Source of the DNA: Zopfochytrium polystomum
Taxonomy: Eukaryota > Chytridiomycota > Chytridiomycetes > Chytridiales > Chytridiaceae
DNA length: 64,000 nt
Assembly: GCA_025765615.1 (NCBI GenBank)
Contig: JAIVFJ010000030.1
Coordinates: forward strand, 372,001 to 436,000
Direction: 5' to 3'
The translations under genes were made by a program, and so were the position numbers. The notes below the pieces were generated by a model. The model ran no database searches, was not told the DNA's origin, and worked only from the letters and a program-made list of their open reading frames with translations. Of this stretch, positions 31,830 through 42,669 are shown one piece after another (the first letter of the stretch is position 1; every line of letters starts with the position of its first letter).

Positions 31830-33294
31830 GTTTTTTTTGGAAGGCCTAACGTCTTTCGCTCAAGAACCCAGCCGATCGCCAATGGACCTATTCGCGGCGA
31901 CGGTGCCAATGACGTCCCGGTGGTACCGGCTTCTCCGGTAGTAAGCAGTACCCTTTCTCCTGTTCAGACTAGTCCCGGCGAAAGCGTCCCTGTAGGCCCA
32001 AATACTGGGACGAGCACCGGTGGCAGTGCATCTGGCGGATCATCTGGTCCAGTTCCGGGGACAGGAAACTCGGGGACTGGATCAAATCCCGGCGGCGCTG
32101 GCTCGGGTTCGGGCGGGACGGGCGCCGGCTCTGGTGGGAACACCGCGACAACCGGAGTCGGGCAATCATCATTAAGCATGGGAGCGATAGGCGGAATCAT
32201 TGTCGCAGCGGTCGCTGTGGTTGCCGTGGCTGGTCTTGTCTGGTCGCGTCAAAAGAAGCATGGATCGATGAATGGATCAAAAGGACAAGCCGTTGGGGTG
32301 ATGAACGCGAGCGTTGCCTCCACATTGTTTAGATCCCCTTCGGACGGAGGTAAGAAGGATCCCTCCCGCAGGGAATACACTTACGGCGGGCTGACAGACA
32401 ACGATGACGTTGAGAGTCAGCAGCAATTTGGATCGATCCCGCCGGCTCTGGTTGACCTTCCCATGCCGTCTACAGCTGTTGTTACCATGACGCCGCCAAA
32501 GCCTCCAGTCGATTCCAGCTTGCGAGTACCACCTCCAGTGAGACATTCACCATTCGGCTATTTGCCGTCTCTTGTCACCCAGTACCCCCAATCCATCGTC
32601 TCCATCTCTGGAGCAAATCCAGTACCAGCATATACCTGTTACGAATGTTGCACACGGAAATGAGTTTGTTCACGACCATCAAGGAAACAGCTCTTTCCCT
32701 CTCGGATTGACGGCGGAAAACGGTGGCGAACGTGAACACCTACTTGAGACACGGCCATCCACTGACCAGGACCCTTCCTTTTTCTCCGAAACGCTGGCTG
32801 ATGCGGACAGGAATAGCAGTTCCACCAGTGAAAGCAGCAGCAACGTTTTGCATGTGTATGGGAGGGAATCGTCTGTCCCTCCACTTGATGATTCCACGTT
32901 CTTGACTGTCGAATCCTCCATTTCGGCGAACTTTGCGGCTGAATCAACCTTCAGCAGTGTTGACTCGTCAGTCGCTCTTACGCGCGCGAAAACTCCTGCA
33001 CTTCTGGCTTGCCCCAGCGACTCCGAAACTGAGGCCCCGGCCGGCTTGAAGAATCGGGTGAACCAGCACAGTTCAGTCTACACTGTCGGGACACAACGCA
33101 CCGACAGTTATCTGGGCACCGAAATTAACGAGTCTAGGATGACTTTAATGTCGTCTGCAGAGAGCAGTAGCGATGGGGTTTCAAGGTTTGGATCGGTTAC
33201 GTCTTTCTACGACGTTGTAAGAAGGGGCAGGGACGTAGACGTTGCTGGAGATATCCTGCGCAAACTGAAGGAAGAAGAAGAGAACGAACATTAA
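30358..33294 (+). CDS. Mucin-like single-pass surface protein
   Basis: Exons 30358-31074, 31111-31125, 31169-31667, 31737-31764, 31844-32537 and 32623-33294 join to 874 aa. A hydrophobic segment near residue 115 (RFVWPCFIALAFASVFSSAF) may be a late signal or signal-anchor. A Ser/Thr/Pro-rich mucin-like ectodomain follows, then a Gly/Ser-rich stalk (GTGNSGTGSNPGGAGSGSG). A clear membrane helix, GAIGGIIVAAVAVVAVAGLVW, starts near residue 533, and a 320-residue Ser-rich cytoplasmic tail contains PPP and DSE-type motifs. The layout is that of fungal wall-stress sensors such as Mid2, but no WSC or other named domain is seen. The poly-Ala and Arg-rich N-terminus is odd for a secreted protein; the real start may lie in an unseen exon. 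One exon is only 15 bases. Confidence 0.7.
31791..31828 (+). repeat. Poly-T tract in intron
   Basis: Thirty-eight consecutive T lie in the 79-base fourth intron of the mucin-like gene, just before the acceptor. This is an extreme polypyrimidine tract. Confidence 0.95.
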
Positions 33295-33834
33295 TCCCAA
33301 CCCGCTGGCTTTCTCCTTCATTCACCTCTCTCCGTGTTTCTGGTGAAACGACCTTCGGCCGTTTTCGTTTTCTTCCTCCGGCTCTCGTTGACCTTATTCC
33401 TATCTCGCTCGCGTGTTATTTCGTGTTTGCCAAATCCTTTTTAAGCTCTCGCGTTTTTTCCCTGTTTTCTTCGGACTTTCTGGTCGCGCGGGCGCGTATC
33501 CCCCCTTGCAGTCGAGGGTCCTTTCGGGGACCATGGCGATAGTTCGAGTTCACGGTTTATTTGAATTCTCTTTTTTTCGTCCGCTCCAATGTCCACCACA
33601 TTCCCTGCCGTGACACCTTGCTGTAACCGTAAAGTAGCGGCGGAGTATCATATGAACCCGAAAGGGTTGGCCCCTAATACAGTCGGTTTCACGCCCCAAA
33701 AGGTATGACTGGAAGGACCACCAATCAAATATTGTTAGGGATTATGCCTATCAAAACGTAAATGAGTGCGTCCGGTGCCGGAGAATGCATACATCGATTT
33801 CCAAAAAAAAATTAAACACGTATATATAGAGAAG
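33295..33834. other. Intergenic, nothing recognised
   Basis: A 540-base spacer lies between two + strand genes. It presumably holds the 3' end of the mucin-like gene and the promoter of the next gene. No feature is recognised. Confidence 0.4.
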
Positions 33835-36474
33835 ATGTCCTTTCTGCCCGCGATCTCCTCGCCTAAGTCTTCGTCACCGTCACTCTATCCTTCGCGATTG
33901 GAGAAAAAGGAGAGGAGACTCGGCGGGAGCAGTACGGACTGCTTCGCTCAACCGACGAACAACAATAATGTGAGACCCGCGACTCGGGCCACACGATCTC
34001 TTCTGCCCGCGGATTCAACTGCCAGCTCGCAGCGCCAGACGTCCACATCGCCGACCCCTCGCATTCAGTTTCGCGACTCTCCAGGGGAATCACGGAGGCC
34101 CATAAGCCCGGAGAGTAACGAGGTGATCACTCACGACTATTCTTCTTCATTTTTCGCACATCCAGAAAACTAGGATTTTCAAAGGAGCTTCCGAGGGCTC
34201 GAAACGATGCCCACGTCCCTTCCGTTAACTCTGTCAATACCTTTTCCAAAATCTTCAACAGCGTCCTTTGGCAACACGCGCGGGACTTCGAGGCGCAAGC
34301 ACCCGCGCACTCAACTTGACTATGGGTCCTTCTTCGGGCGCCTCTTTGGCCTCGAACGGAGCGGGTGCGGTTTCCTCTATGCGTCGGGCAAAATCAAGCG
34401 TCATCGTTCCCGCTTCCTCCTCGGGAAACCCACAATCCTCCAACCCCGCAAACACACTCCCCCACGCCTCTTCGTCCGTACATGCAAGCACAAAACCAAA
34501 GACGTCCATTCCACGCTCTCGGAGCACCCAAAAGATCGTCGGAGACCATCTTGGAGGCGCAGGTAGCACACCCAGTGGGATGGCTCCACTTTCACAGAAA
34601 CAAGGTTCTCGGGGAGCGGAAACCTCGGGGGCGACTGTGTCGTTGACGAAGTCAACCGCTTCAGAGCTGAGCTCCGAGGAGAGAGCGAGAAGGCGTGAGC
34701 GCGCGCTGTTGCGGTGGTCGGAAGCGTTCAAGGCGCTGAAGAAACTGATATTGGCGACTGAGATGTTTGCGCTGGTGTTAAAGCGGAGCCCGGAGGAGAT
34801 TACGCTGCGGAGAAAAGGAACGTCAAACAAAATCGCTATTACGGTGAGGTTCAAAAGCTGTTTTCTCGCGCGGGGCTGGTGGAGAGCACGAGAGTGTGGT
34901 CTGTTCAATTGGATGGATCAACGGCACAGATAGCAAAGTTAACCAAATCAATCCAAGGTGCGAGATATTCTTACTAAGCCCAAGGGCTCACGCACAGACG
35001 CTGATATGGATTGCCTTGATAGCATCCTTGCCTCTATTTCCCCTCAACTGGCGGACTTGGCACCACCACAACGACTCAGACTTTACGATACAATATCGTA
35101 CGAGTTTCACCCAAAGAACACTCTGCTCTCGAAGAGGGGCGCCACGGCAGACTCGGTGTACATTTTGATCGCGGGCCAACTAATGTCAGGTCATTTAAGC
35201 GCGCATTCGGCCGACAAACCTGGAACGGCTTCAGATAAAAAGAAAAGAAATCACGTTCTGCCTGCGACGATAAATCCAGGCGCCGTCATTGGCGTTGTTG
35301 ACCCAAAAGATGTAATTGCGAAGTCCACCATCTATCGGACGGAGGATATCTTGTGCACGGCGCACTGTGATTTTGTTAGAGTTAGAGTAGGTACGCATAT
35401 TTGTTCACCCACTGCGGTTCTGTGGTCCGAGTTGCTGATTCATGTGACCGCCTCCAAACGCACCTTTTCTTCACTTCGTTCTCACAAACAGACGACTACA
35501 TTCGTGCAATTCACAGCCACGACGGCAGCGCCATTGACAATATCGTCGCGTTGGTCAATTCGTTGGCAATCTTTCGAGACGCCAGCGAAGACATTCTGCT
35601 GTTCGCAGTTCAACATTGCCACATCCTGCACGGAGCACCGAGCGAGGAAGTGGTGGCGGAGGGTTGTCGGTTCGAGAATATTTGTTTCATTGCCGAGGGC
35701 TGTTGCTCAGTGTCAAAGTCAATTCGCTTTGTGCGGCACTCCTTGAACGGCCCTCTGGTAGGCTCTGGGCAACCGAGAGCGGGCACCTCTTGGATGCCTT
35801 GGATGCCTGGGATGGTGACATCGGCCAAGGATGAATTGCGCACTCAGCGAGTTACTGTGGGAGAGCTCGGTGTTGGAGCTAGCTTCCCGTCCCTCCCACT
35901 TCTGCCTTCGCGTCCCGCAGTCGCCACATCCCAGCAACCTTACATTTCCGAGAGCGAGGGCACATCTCCCGATGTGCTGAAGGATTTGCTCGCGCCGCTG
36001 GCTTACTACACATATACAGCATCTCACCCAAAACAGACTATGATGGTTGCTTTCTCTATCACGAGTTTCTTGCAAATGGCAACCCATGCCCTGGTTGCAA
36101 CAATAATTCAAGAAGACGCGAAGTACCGGATACCTGTACGGTACCTGCAAGCGGCGTGTCTGGAGTGTGACCAGGGAGATGAAAAAAGCTTTCAAAGCAG
36201 TCTTCAACGAATTCTAAAGCGGCACGAGGCCACCGTATCAGCCGATTTTGACCATCAGACGAACCAGCCGCAAGTTGCCATGGCTAAGCCTGAAAGGAAT
36301 GCTCCGCTCACTATGCTACCAACCTTGAATCCCTTTCTCCAAGACGATGAGGACGACGCGATAACAGAAACACGTCAAGAAGAGTCGACAAGTTGCAACC
36401 CACAAAACGAACAAAGTGAAGCAAAAGAGCAAGCAGCGCAGACGGTAGTGTTGAGGTTTGGGAATTGCCATTAG
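33835..36474 (+). CDS. CNBD2-like cyclic-nucleotide-binding-domain protein
   Basis: The N-terminal part (33835-34700) is Ser/Pro-rich with uncertain splicing. A helical region follows (ALLRWSEAFKALKKLILATE, 34700) and joins to VRDILTKPKGSRTDADMDCL across an intron at 34842-34955. The first cyclic-nucleotide-binding fold reads LYDTISYEFHPKNTLLSKRG and SVYILIAGQL. A second fold includes AIFRDASEDILLFAVQHCHI, EEVVAEGCRFENICFIAEGC and VGELGVGASFPSLPLL. The phosphate-binding FGE...RRAT/S cassette expected for nucleotide binding is not clearly kept. The RDILxKPxxxRT start and helix preceding it match animal CNBD2, a sperm-flagellum-associated protein. The C-terminus is acidic and disordered. Its stop is one base from the stop of ELG1 on the other strand. 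Confidence 0.65.
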
Positions 36475-36475
36475 A

Positions 36476-39400
36476 TCATTCATCGGGGCGCATTCGAGAG
36501 TATAAATAAATAAGCGTGGAGGCTTCCTCTGATGTCAAGGATTCCTCCATATGCCGCTTGAACTTTGATCGTCTACGAGTCACGCGCTTCCCATATCCCA
36601 AATCAACAACTTGGTGAGGCTCGCTTTTCCGCGCCTCGGCCAGAAGTGCGTCGAATCGGCAGATTGTGGAAAGCGTGGGGACCACCCATTCCTCGAAGTC
36701 GCGTCGCACGAGCACAGTGCTTTCGGATACCAGGCTGTTCGATACCACGACCCGACTCATTAGGTTTCGATTCAAGCTTCAATGATTGTGAGCCGAAGCA
36801 AAGACACTTAAAGATAGTTCGCTACCGTATTGCATCATCGTATGATGCTTTCCCGTGAATGCTCCAACCCACATCGACGGGCGACACCGACCGGTCACCG
36901 AAACCGGCACGGTCCAGAGCGCCTAGAATCTTCTGCCGACACACACGGCCAGCGAGCGCTTCCAGACAACCAGAAAGTGCCGCCGTCGGAAGAATGTGAT
37001 GAAATGCAAGACCGTCGGCTCGTGTGGAGTCGGGAATCGTCTTTGCAATCGCTCTGAATACACCGAAGTGGGGTGGTGAATCTTCCATTTCGTAGATGTC
37101 CGGCTCTTCAATCTAAAGGCGGGCCGACACTGAGAACCACCAACGCATTGAAAGGAAGACTTCCTACCTCAAAAGTCAACACATCCGGTATATGAAGGAC
37201 TGTGTTCGCGAATGCCCGACAGTCTAAAAGGGACGCAAGGGACTCCATAACCTGAAGCTCCTCGGAGTCACCAACTCCCCGTGTTTGACGAGAGGCCCAT
37301 CGGAGTGTCCCGCCCTCCCTTTCACATAAAGCCGTTTCGGACGGCACCGGCTCCTTTAAGGACATAACTGCGCTGAGTTCTGCAGCGAAGTCTGGGGATG
37401 GCGTCGCCAGCTGTGGCCAGCAAAGCTCACCCGGGTGAGCATCGTTTGGGCCGAATCCAAGAAGGGCAAATCGGATGTTTGCACTGGAGTCGCCTTGTTC
37501 GTCGCAGGATTTGAAGGCTTCTGATTTAATTTTAGCCGCTTTGCTTGATGGCAACCACGCCTCTAGTTCTGTCAAACACCGACGAAGGTCTCCTCCGCCG
37601 ACAGAGCATAATCGCTTCACGAGGGAAGGGTTCATCCAAATGCGATTTGATAGAAGAATGACATGGATGCACAAAAACGATTCCTCCATAGTTGGTAAAT
37701 AGAAAGGTATGGCAGTGGTTGAGCTTTCGAGGACGGCCGTAGTGCTCGCAGGAAGCAAAGGGTTTTGGCTGTGAAGTGGATCATCTGTAGAAAGAAAAGT
37801 AACTTAGTTCAGGCGTTCACAGATCGTGCTTACCATTGCAGGTCATCACAATCGGGCGTTTGCTGCTCTCGATGAATCTAGTTAGACTGGTCCAAAATCC
37901 CCGATCAGCTTCGAAAACAACATCGATGTCTTCCACCAGAATTAAGAGAGGCCTTTTTATCGAAGGGGGAGGCTGCTGAAGCACATGAGATGCAAGACCT
38001 TTTGTCTCAGCGACACGGGCGCTCCCTGGCAGCCCCTCTTCTTCATCATCTTCATTATCCTCACCCACCGCGCGTCCTCTGTGTTTACGAGCACCTCTCT
38101 TTTTGGTCACAGGCTTTCTTCTAACTTTTCCAGAAGTTTTGTCCCTTTGTACGGGAGAAACGGGTGTAGTCGGGCCTTCTTGCAGTGTTGCGCCTTCAGA
38201 AGAAAAAGCTCTTTTATGAATGGAATGGCTTTGAGTTGCTTCGGCGAGTGTTTGATCCATTTCCTTCCCTGATCTTCCTTGGCCAGAATTAATCTCGATA
38301 ACGTCGTATCCACATTCAGCTGCGACGGCCATGACAGCAGTTGTTCGACAGCTTCCTGGCGGGCCCACCAAGCGAACATGGCGAGGTGGCTCGCGCTCGG
38401 GTGACTCTCCGTCCCAGTCGAAGTCCGATCCCTCGTCGTCATCAACAATGAAATCCTCGTCCGACAGCGCCAGCTTGCGCCTCTTCGTCGAAGATTTCTT
38501 CTTCACTTGATACGCGCTGGATTTGAGCGTTGTACGCGGTCGCCAAGTCTGGAGCCAAGTTCGAAGGCTTGTGATGGAGTCTTTATTCCCGTCGCCAAGT
38601 ATCTCGGCGGATACAGACGGAGTGAATTCGTCGAGCCAGCTGCGGGGCGCCGAGTCAGAGCGAGATGCATCAAATCGGCCATCAGTCACGCTCATAGATA
38701 AACGGTTAAAGAAGGGGTGGAGTGCTGCATCCCCAAAGGTCGTAGCAAAATGATTTCGAACCGCAGACTTCGATGCTAACAGAAACATTTCGCCGTGCGG
38801 ACCACGAATCAATTCGCAGGGAGGTGAGCCACAATCCAATGCCATCGAAGTGAAAATCTGGCCAATCGCGTCCTTGCTGCCCGAAACTGTCCGATTCGGG
38901 TACGACTGCCCCATCAGTGATATGCGCTCTGGAGGCTTTTCAATCTCGTCTCTGCGAGAACGCCCCTTCAGTTTAAACGGGTTGCGGGGGCAGTCCCACT
39001 GGGTATAACCACCAACTGATTCAGGACGGCCAACATGGGTATAGCTTGGAAACGGGGTCAGAGCAGTTTGTGCCACAGCCGACGCAGGCGAACGACCACC
39101 ATCGTCGTCGGCGGGGCAGACAGACTTCACAGTATGTCGCCGAGGCTGCAGAAACGGGTTGATGGATCTGCCACTGAAAAAGTCGTTGCTCAGTTTGGAG
39201 GACTCTTCCATCTCCTTCTTCAGCTTCTCCTGGTCGTCCAACTGCTTTCTCAAGTTTCTCTGCTCTTTCGTCAAAAAAAATGGATTCATCTTGAGCAGTG
39301 ATACTGTTTGCGTTTGCTGCGAAGCGTCAGAGGAAGTTTCGCCCACAACAGCCTTGGCACTTGTCGGTAGCCCGCTCCAAGAGGGATCGACAGGCCGAGC

Positions 39401-39885
39401 GTTCTGATCAATCGCTTCCAAAACCTTTTTCGGCTGATGACTGTTAGATCGACGTGGGTAGTGATTGACAGTGGGAGAGTGCTTCACCTCTTGGGAGTTG
39501 TCCGGGCCTCTACTGTTCTCATCGGCGTTGGAGGCTGGTCCGTTTGGCTTCTCAACAGCGCGTTCGAGCTTTCCAGATCGTCCAAATTCCCTGGGCTGAA
39601 AGCAGGGAGAAAGTGAGTTCACGGTACGTTGCGGGATCGACTTGCCCACTCACTCACCCTTGTCGATCGACCAGATGACCTGCCGCACTCGGCCGGTCGA
39701 TGAGCATCTTTCAATGTGGATCTAAGTGCCCGTCCGCTCGTTGTGCGCTTATCGCTTGCGAGTGATTCGGCTTTGGGCGCGTCAGGTAGGCTCTGAAGGT
39801 CACGAAGCGAGGTTGCGGAGTGCCGCTTTGTGAAGATCGGCGCCAGCCTTGGGGACGGGTTGTCTTTGTCCGAACAGGACGCCAT
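36476..39885 (-). CDS. ELG1: ELG1 / ATAD5-type PCNA-unloading clamp loader large subunit
   Basis: The large subunit of the RFC-like complex that removes PCNA from DNA after replication. The first exon (39885-39658) and the main exon (from 39595) join across a 62-base intron. A disordered N-terminal third precedes the AAA+ core. The core has a nucleotide loop VGPPGSCRTTAVMAVAAECG (38339-38368), the helix EINSGQGRSGKEMDQTLAEA with the family-typical ATQSH, and the Walker B-like LLILVEDIDVVFEADRGFW, as in human ATAD5. Sensor 1 is IVMTCND after an intron at 37770-37835. The RFC-box VIII-like GGDLRRCLTELEAWL follows. The C-terminal collar is spread over several exons to 36476. The Walker A Lys is replaced by Arg and a Gly by Cys, so ATP binding may be altered. 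Two acidic patches (DFIVDDDEGSDFDWDGE) lie just before the AAA+ core. Confidence 0.85.
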
Positions 39886-40028
39886 CCCTTCCTTGTCGTT
39901 TCTGGAAATAAAAAACCAAAAACACCAAAATCACAAAAAACACACAAAAAAAAAAAAAAAAAAAAAGGAACGGAAGGCAAGTCATTCACTGCACAGTTCC
40001 CATGCAAAACTACTTACTCATTTATTAT

Positions 40029-40921
40029 TTATTGGAAACGGGAGCGGAAAAAAGTGTAGTGCAGGGTGATGTGGGATACGTCCTTCATGTAGGGATCAAA
40101 CGCGAACTCGGGGTCGATGTAAAAGAAAACAGGCATGTCGACTTCTTCCTTTGCCGCAAGCTTCTGCTCCTCGAAGCAGAAGCACTGAATTTTGTTGAAG
40201 TATCTAGGTTCGTGTTAAATACGTGCGATCGAGTGACAATTCGCTCAACAAGTGCAGTACTTACTGAGCAGCCTTTGCGGGAACGACGGAATACGTTGAA
40301 AGTCCGACAACGTCCTCATCGGTCGGATTCTCTGCCGTATAGAAAGCAAGCGCTGTTTCGCCTGGAAGGACAGAAATTTCCTTCGTCTGAGGAACAAAAT
40401 TCCACTTCATCGAATCGGAGAGTGACGACGCAAATGTTATCTTGATCTTGCGAGCGCCAGGGACCGGCTTGATCACTTCTGGGTCGTATTTGTCCCGCCC
40501 AGCCGAGTTCGGTGTGCCGTCCAGCCCCGTGTCAGTGCATATAAGCTTGTACAGTGGAACGGCCGCATACGTCAGACCAATGAAAACAACAATGATGGCA
40601 CCCATGTAGTACATGGTAGTTTCGTTTGACAATGCGGTCGCATCTGACGCTGTTTGGTGCAACCGGCGGCGTGCCTCCGGAGGAAGGCGAAGACATGGTG
40701 CCGAATGACACATTTCGACTGAAACCAGACGTGCGGAAGGCTGCGAAGGAAGGGTGGCGCTGCGCAGGACTGTCGCGCGATGTCCTACCCACAGGGAGCA
40801 GTGACGATGATGGTGTACTGCACAGCGCCGCGGACGTCAACGAACGAAGAACTGTTGTCCGGGTGGTCATGCAGCATGATCGCCGAAGATGAGGGAGCCA
40901 ACGACAACGCAGGGCTGCCAT
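40029..40921 (-). CDS. COX11: Cytochrome c oxidase assembly protein COX11
   Basis: The copper chaperone of the inner mitochondrial membrane that builds the CuB site of Cox1. The last exon (40203-40029) and the one ending at 40265 join across a 61-base intron. Conserved text is almost continuous with yeast: MYYMGAIIVVFIGLTYAAVP (membrane helix), LYKLICTDTGLDGTP, WNFVPQTKEISVLPGETALA and FNKIQCFCFEEQKL with the copper-binding CxC. The ending is FFYIDPEFAFDPYM and LHYTFFRSRF. The N-terminus (MAALRCRWLPHLRRSC) is a typical mitochondrial presequence and lies in a different frame. A further intron near 40640-40735, probably donor GTTTCA in ...TCTG, connects the two; that junction is inferred. The start at 40921 is 85 bases from the CDS1 start. 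Confidence 0.93.
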
Positions 40922-41006
40922 TCTCTGTTCTGTTCTGGGGCGCTTCGAATATGGATGGATTTTGTTTTTTTTTTTCTTTCTCCCTTCGAATTTTGAACGA
41001 GGAGCA
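40922..41006. promoter_or_regulatory. 85-base shared promoter, COX11 / CDS1
   Basis: The start codons of two divergent genes lie 85 bases apart. Both promoters and both 5' leaders must share this space or overlap the coding parts. A T-run of 12 lies in it. Confidence 0.6.
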
Positions 41007-42571
41007 ATGCGGCGAAGGGCTGCAAATCCGTCCGCCGCCGCAACCACTTCCAACGGCACCGCCAGCGGGTCAGGAACTGATTCCACCCCTCGCGCCGCCG
41101 GCACCGGCGGGATCGGCGCCATTGACGAAAGCGCGCAGCTCCTGCAACCTCATGCTACCCATCAGCGCGATCCTCGCGACTCCGAGACCAAGGGTGAGAG
41201 CCACCGGCCTGCAAGGCACCCTTTCACGGACGACTACTCCAGCTCAGCAAATGAAACGGACGTGCCAATGACGCTTCCTCCTCCATCTCCAAATCGGTGG
41301 AAGAACTGGTGGGTACGAACGTTTTGGACCTTCGTGATGATCGGCGGGTTCGTTGGCATCATTCTTGCGGGGCACATTTGGGTGGTGCTCCTAGTCGTTG
41401 TCATTCAAATCCTAGTCTACTGGGAAGTCATTGCAATCGCGCACGTACCGTCAAAGGCAAAGAAGATGCCTTGGTTCAGAACGCTCCAAGTCTGGTTCTT
41501 GCTCAGCACCAACTATTTCCTGTATGGCCAGACGATCATTCAGTATTTCAAGCAGTCTGTGTTCGTCGATGCATTCCTCACCCCCCTGGCAACGCACCAT
41601 CAGTTTATTTCGTTCTCTCTGTACGTTGTTGGATTCGTGGCTTTCGTCTCCAACCTCCAGAAAGGCCATTACAAGTTTCAGTTCAGCCAGTTTGCCTGGA
41701 CTCACATGACCCTCATCCTGGTCATCTGCCAGTCTCAATTCATTGTCAAGAACATCTTCGAGGGCCTCGTCTGGTTTCTACTGCCAACCTCGCTTGTCAT
41801 TTGCAACGACATTACCGCCTATATTTTCGGGTTCTTCTTTGGGCGAACTCCGCTAATCAAGCTAAGCCCAAAAAAGACATGGGAAGGCTTCCTCGGTGCC
41901 TTGGTCTCCACTATCATATTCGGGTTCTTTTTCGCTGGTTTTATAAATCAATACCCTTACCTGACGTGTCCCGTAAGAACGATGAGGACCAACTCGATGT
42001 CTGGAGTTACCTGCAATCTCAACCCAGTGTTCGTGCCGATTGAAATCCAGCTGTTCCCGGCTATGCGGGCGCTTGTCTGGCATATCACCAGATTGGAAGT
42101 AGCGAGTATCACCGTTACTCCTTTTCAGCTCCATGCGATTATCATGGCCCTATTTGCCTCCATAATTGCGCCGTTTGGCGGGTTCTTCGCGTCTGGTGCG
42201 AAACGTGCCTTCAAATTGAAAGACTTTGGGGACTACATTCCGGGTCATGGTGGCATAACGGACAGAATGGGTTCGTTAATCCTTAAGAAAGTCTTTTCTT
42301 ATGACTAACATCTTCCCGCCTTTCTGGAACTTCAGATTGCCAGTTTCTGATGAGCTTCTTCGCCTTTCTCTACTACCAGTCCTTCATCGCAAGAGCGGAG
42401 CTATCGGTGGGACAAGTTCTCCAAACTGTCGTCGCTGGTCTTGCCCCGAAGGACCAACTTGAACTCTTTTATGATCTGAGGGATTACTTGACGCAGCAAG
42501 GCCTTCTCGACCTGAACGAAATGATCTCCAGGCCCGCTCGGCGGCCTCTTTTCGACTTCCCACAGGGTTGA
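41007..42571 (+). CDS. CDS1: Phosphatidate cytidylyltransferase (CDP-diacylglycerol synthase)
   Basis: An ER enzyme that makes CDP-diacylglycerol from phosphatidic acid and CTP, the precursor of phosphatidylinositol and cardiolipin. Exons 41007-42270 and 42336-42571 join to 499 aa, the usual size. A disordered N-terminus is followed by multiple membrane helices (for example FWTFVMIGGFVGIILAGHIW). The family signature lies in two parts: CNDITAYIFGFFFGRTPLI then LSPKKTWEGFLGALVST, and later GAKRAFKLKDFGDYIPGHGG with ITDRMDCQFLM across the splice. The catalytic Asp-rich end is intact. Two thirds into the protein a luminal loop (YLTCPVRTMRTNSMSGVTCN) carries two Cys. Regulation is unknown. It shares its promoter with COX11. 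Confidence 0.95.
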
Positions 42572-42669
42572 CAGTCAAACAAATGCAACAGGAATGAGAA
42601 GGGAAAATGGAGAGAGAAAAAAAAAAAAAAAAAAAAAAAGAAATAACAATAAGAAAAAGAAAAGAGCGG

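Noticed and set aside
34255..34908. Minus-strand frame of 217 codons
   Set aside because: It is opposite the CNBD2-like gene. The + strand frame continues through a good splice into conserved cyclic-nucleotide-fold text, so the minus frame is a shadow.
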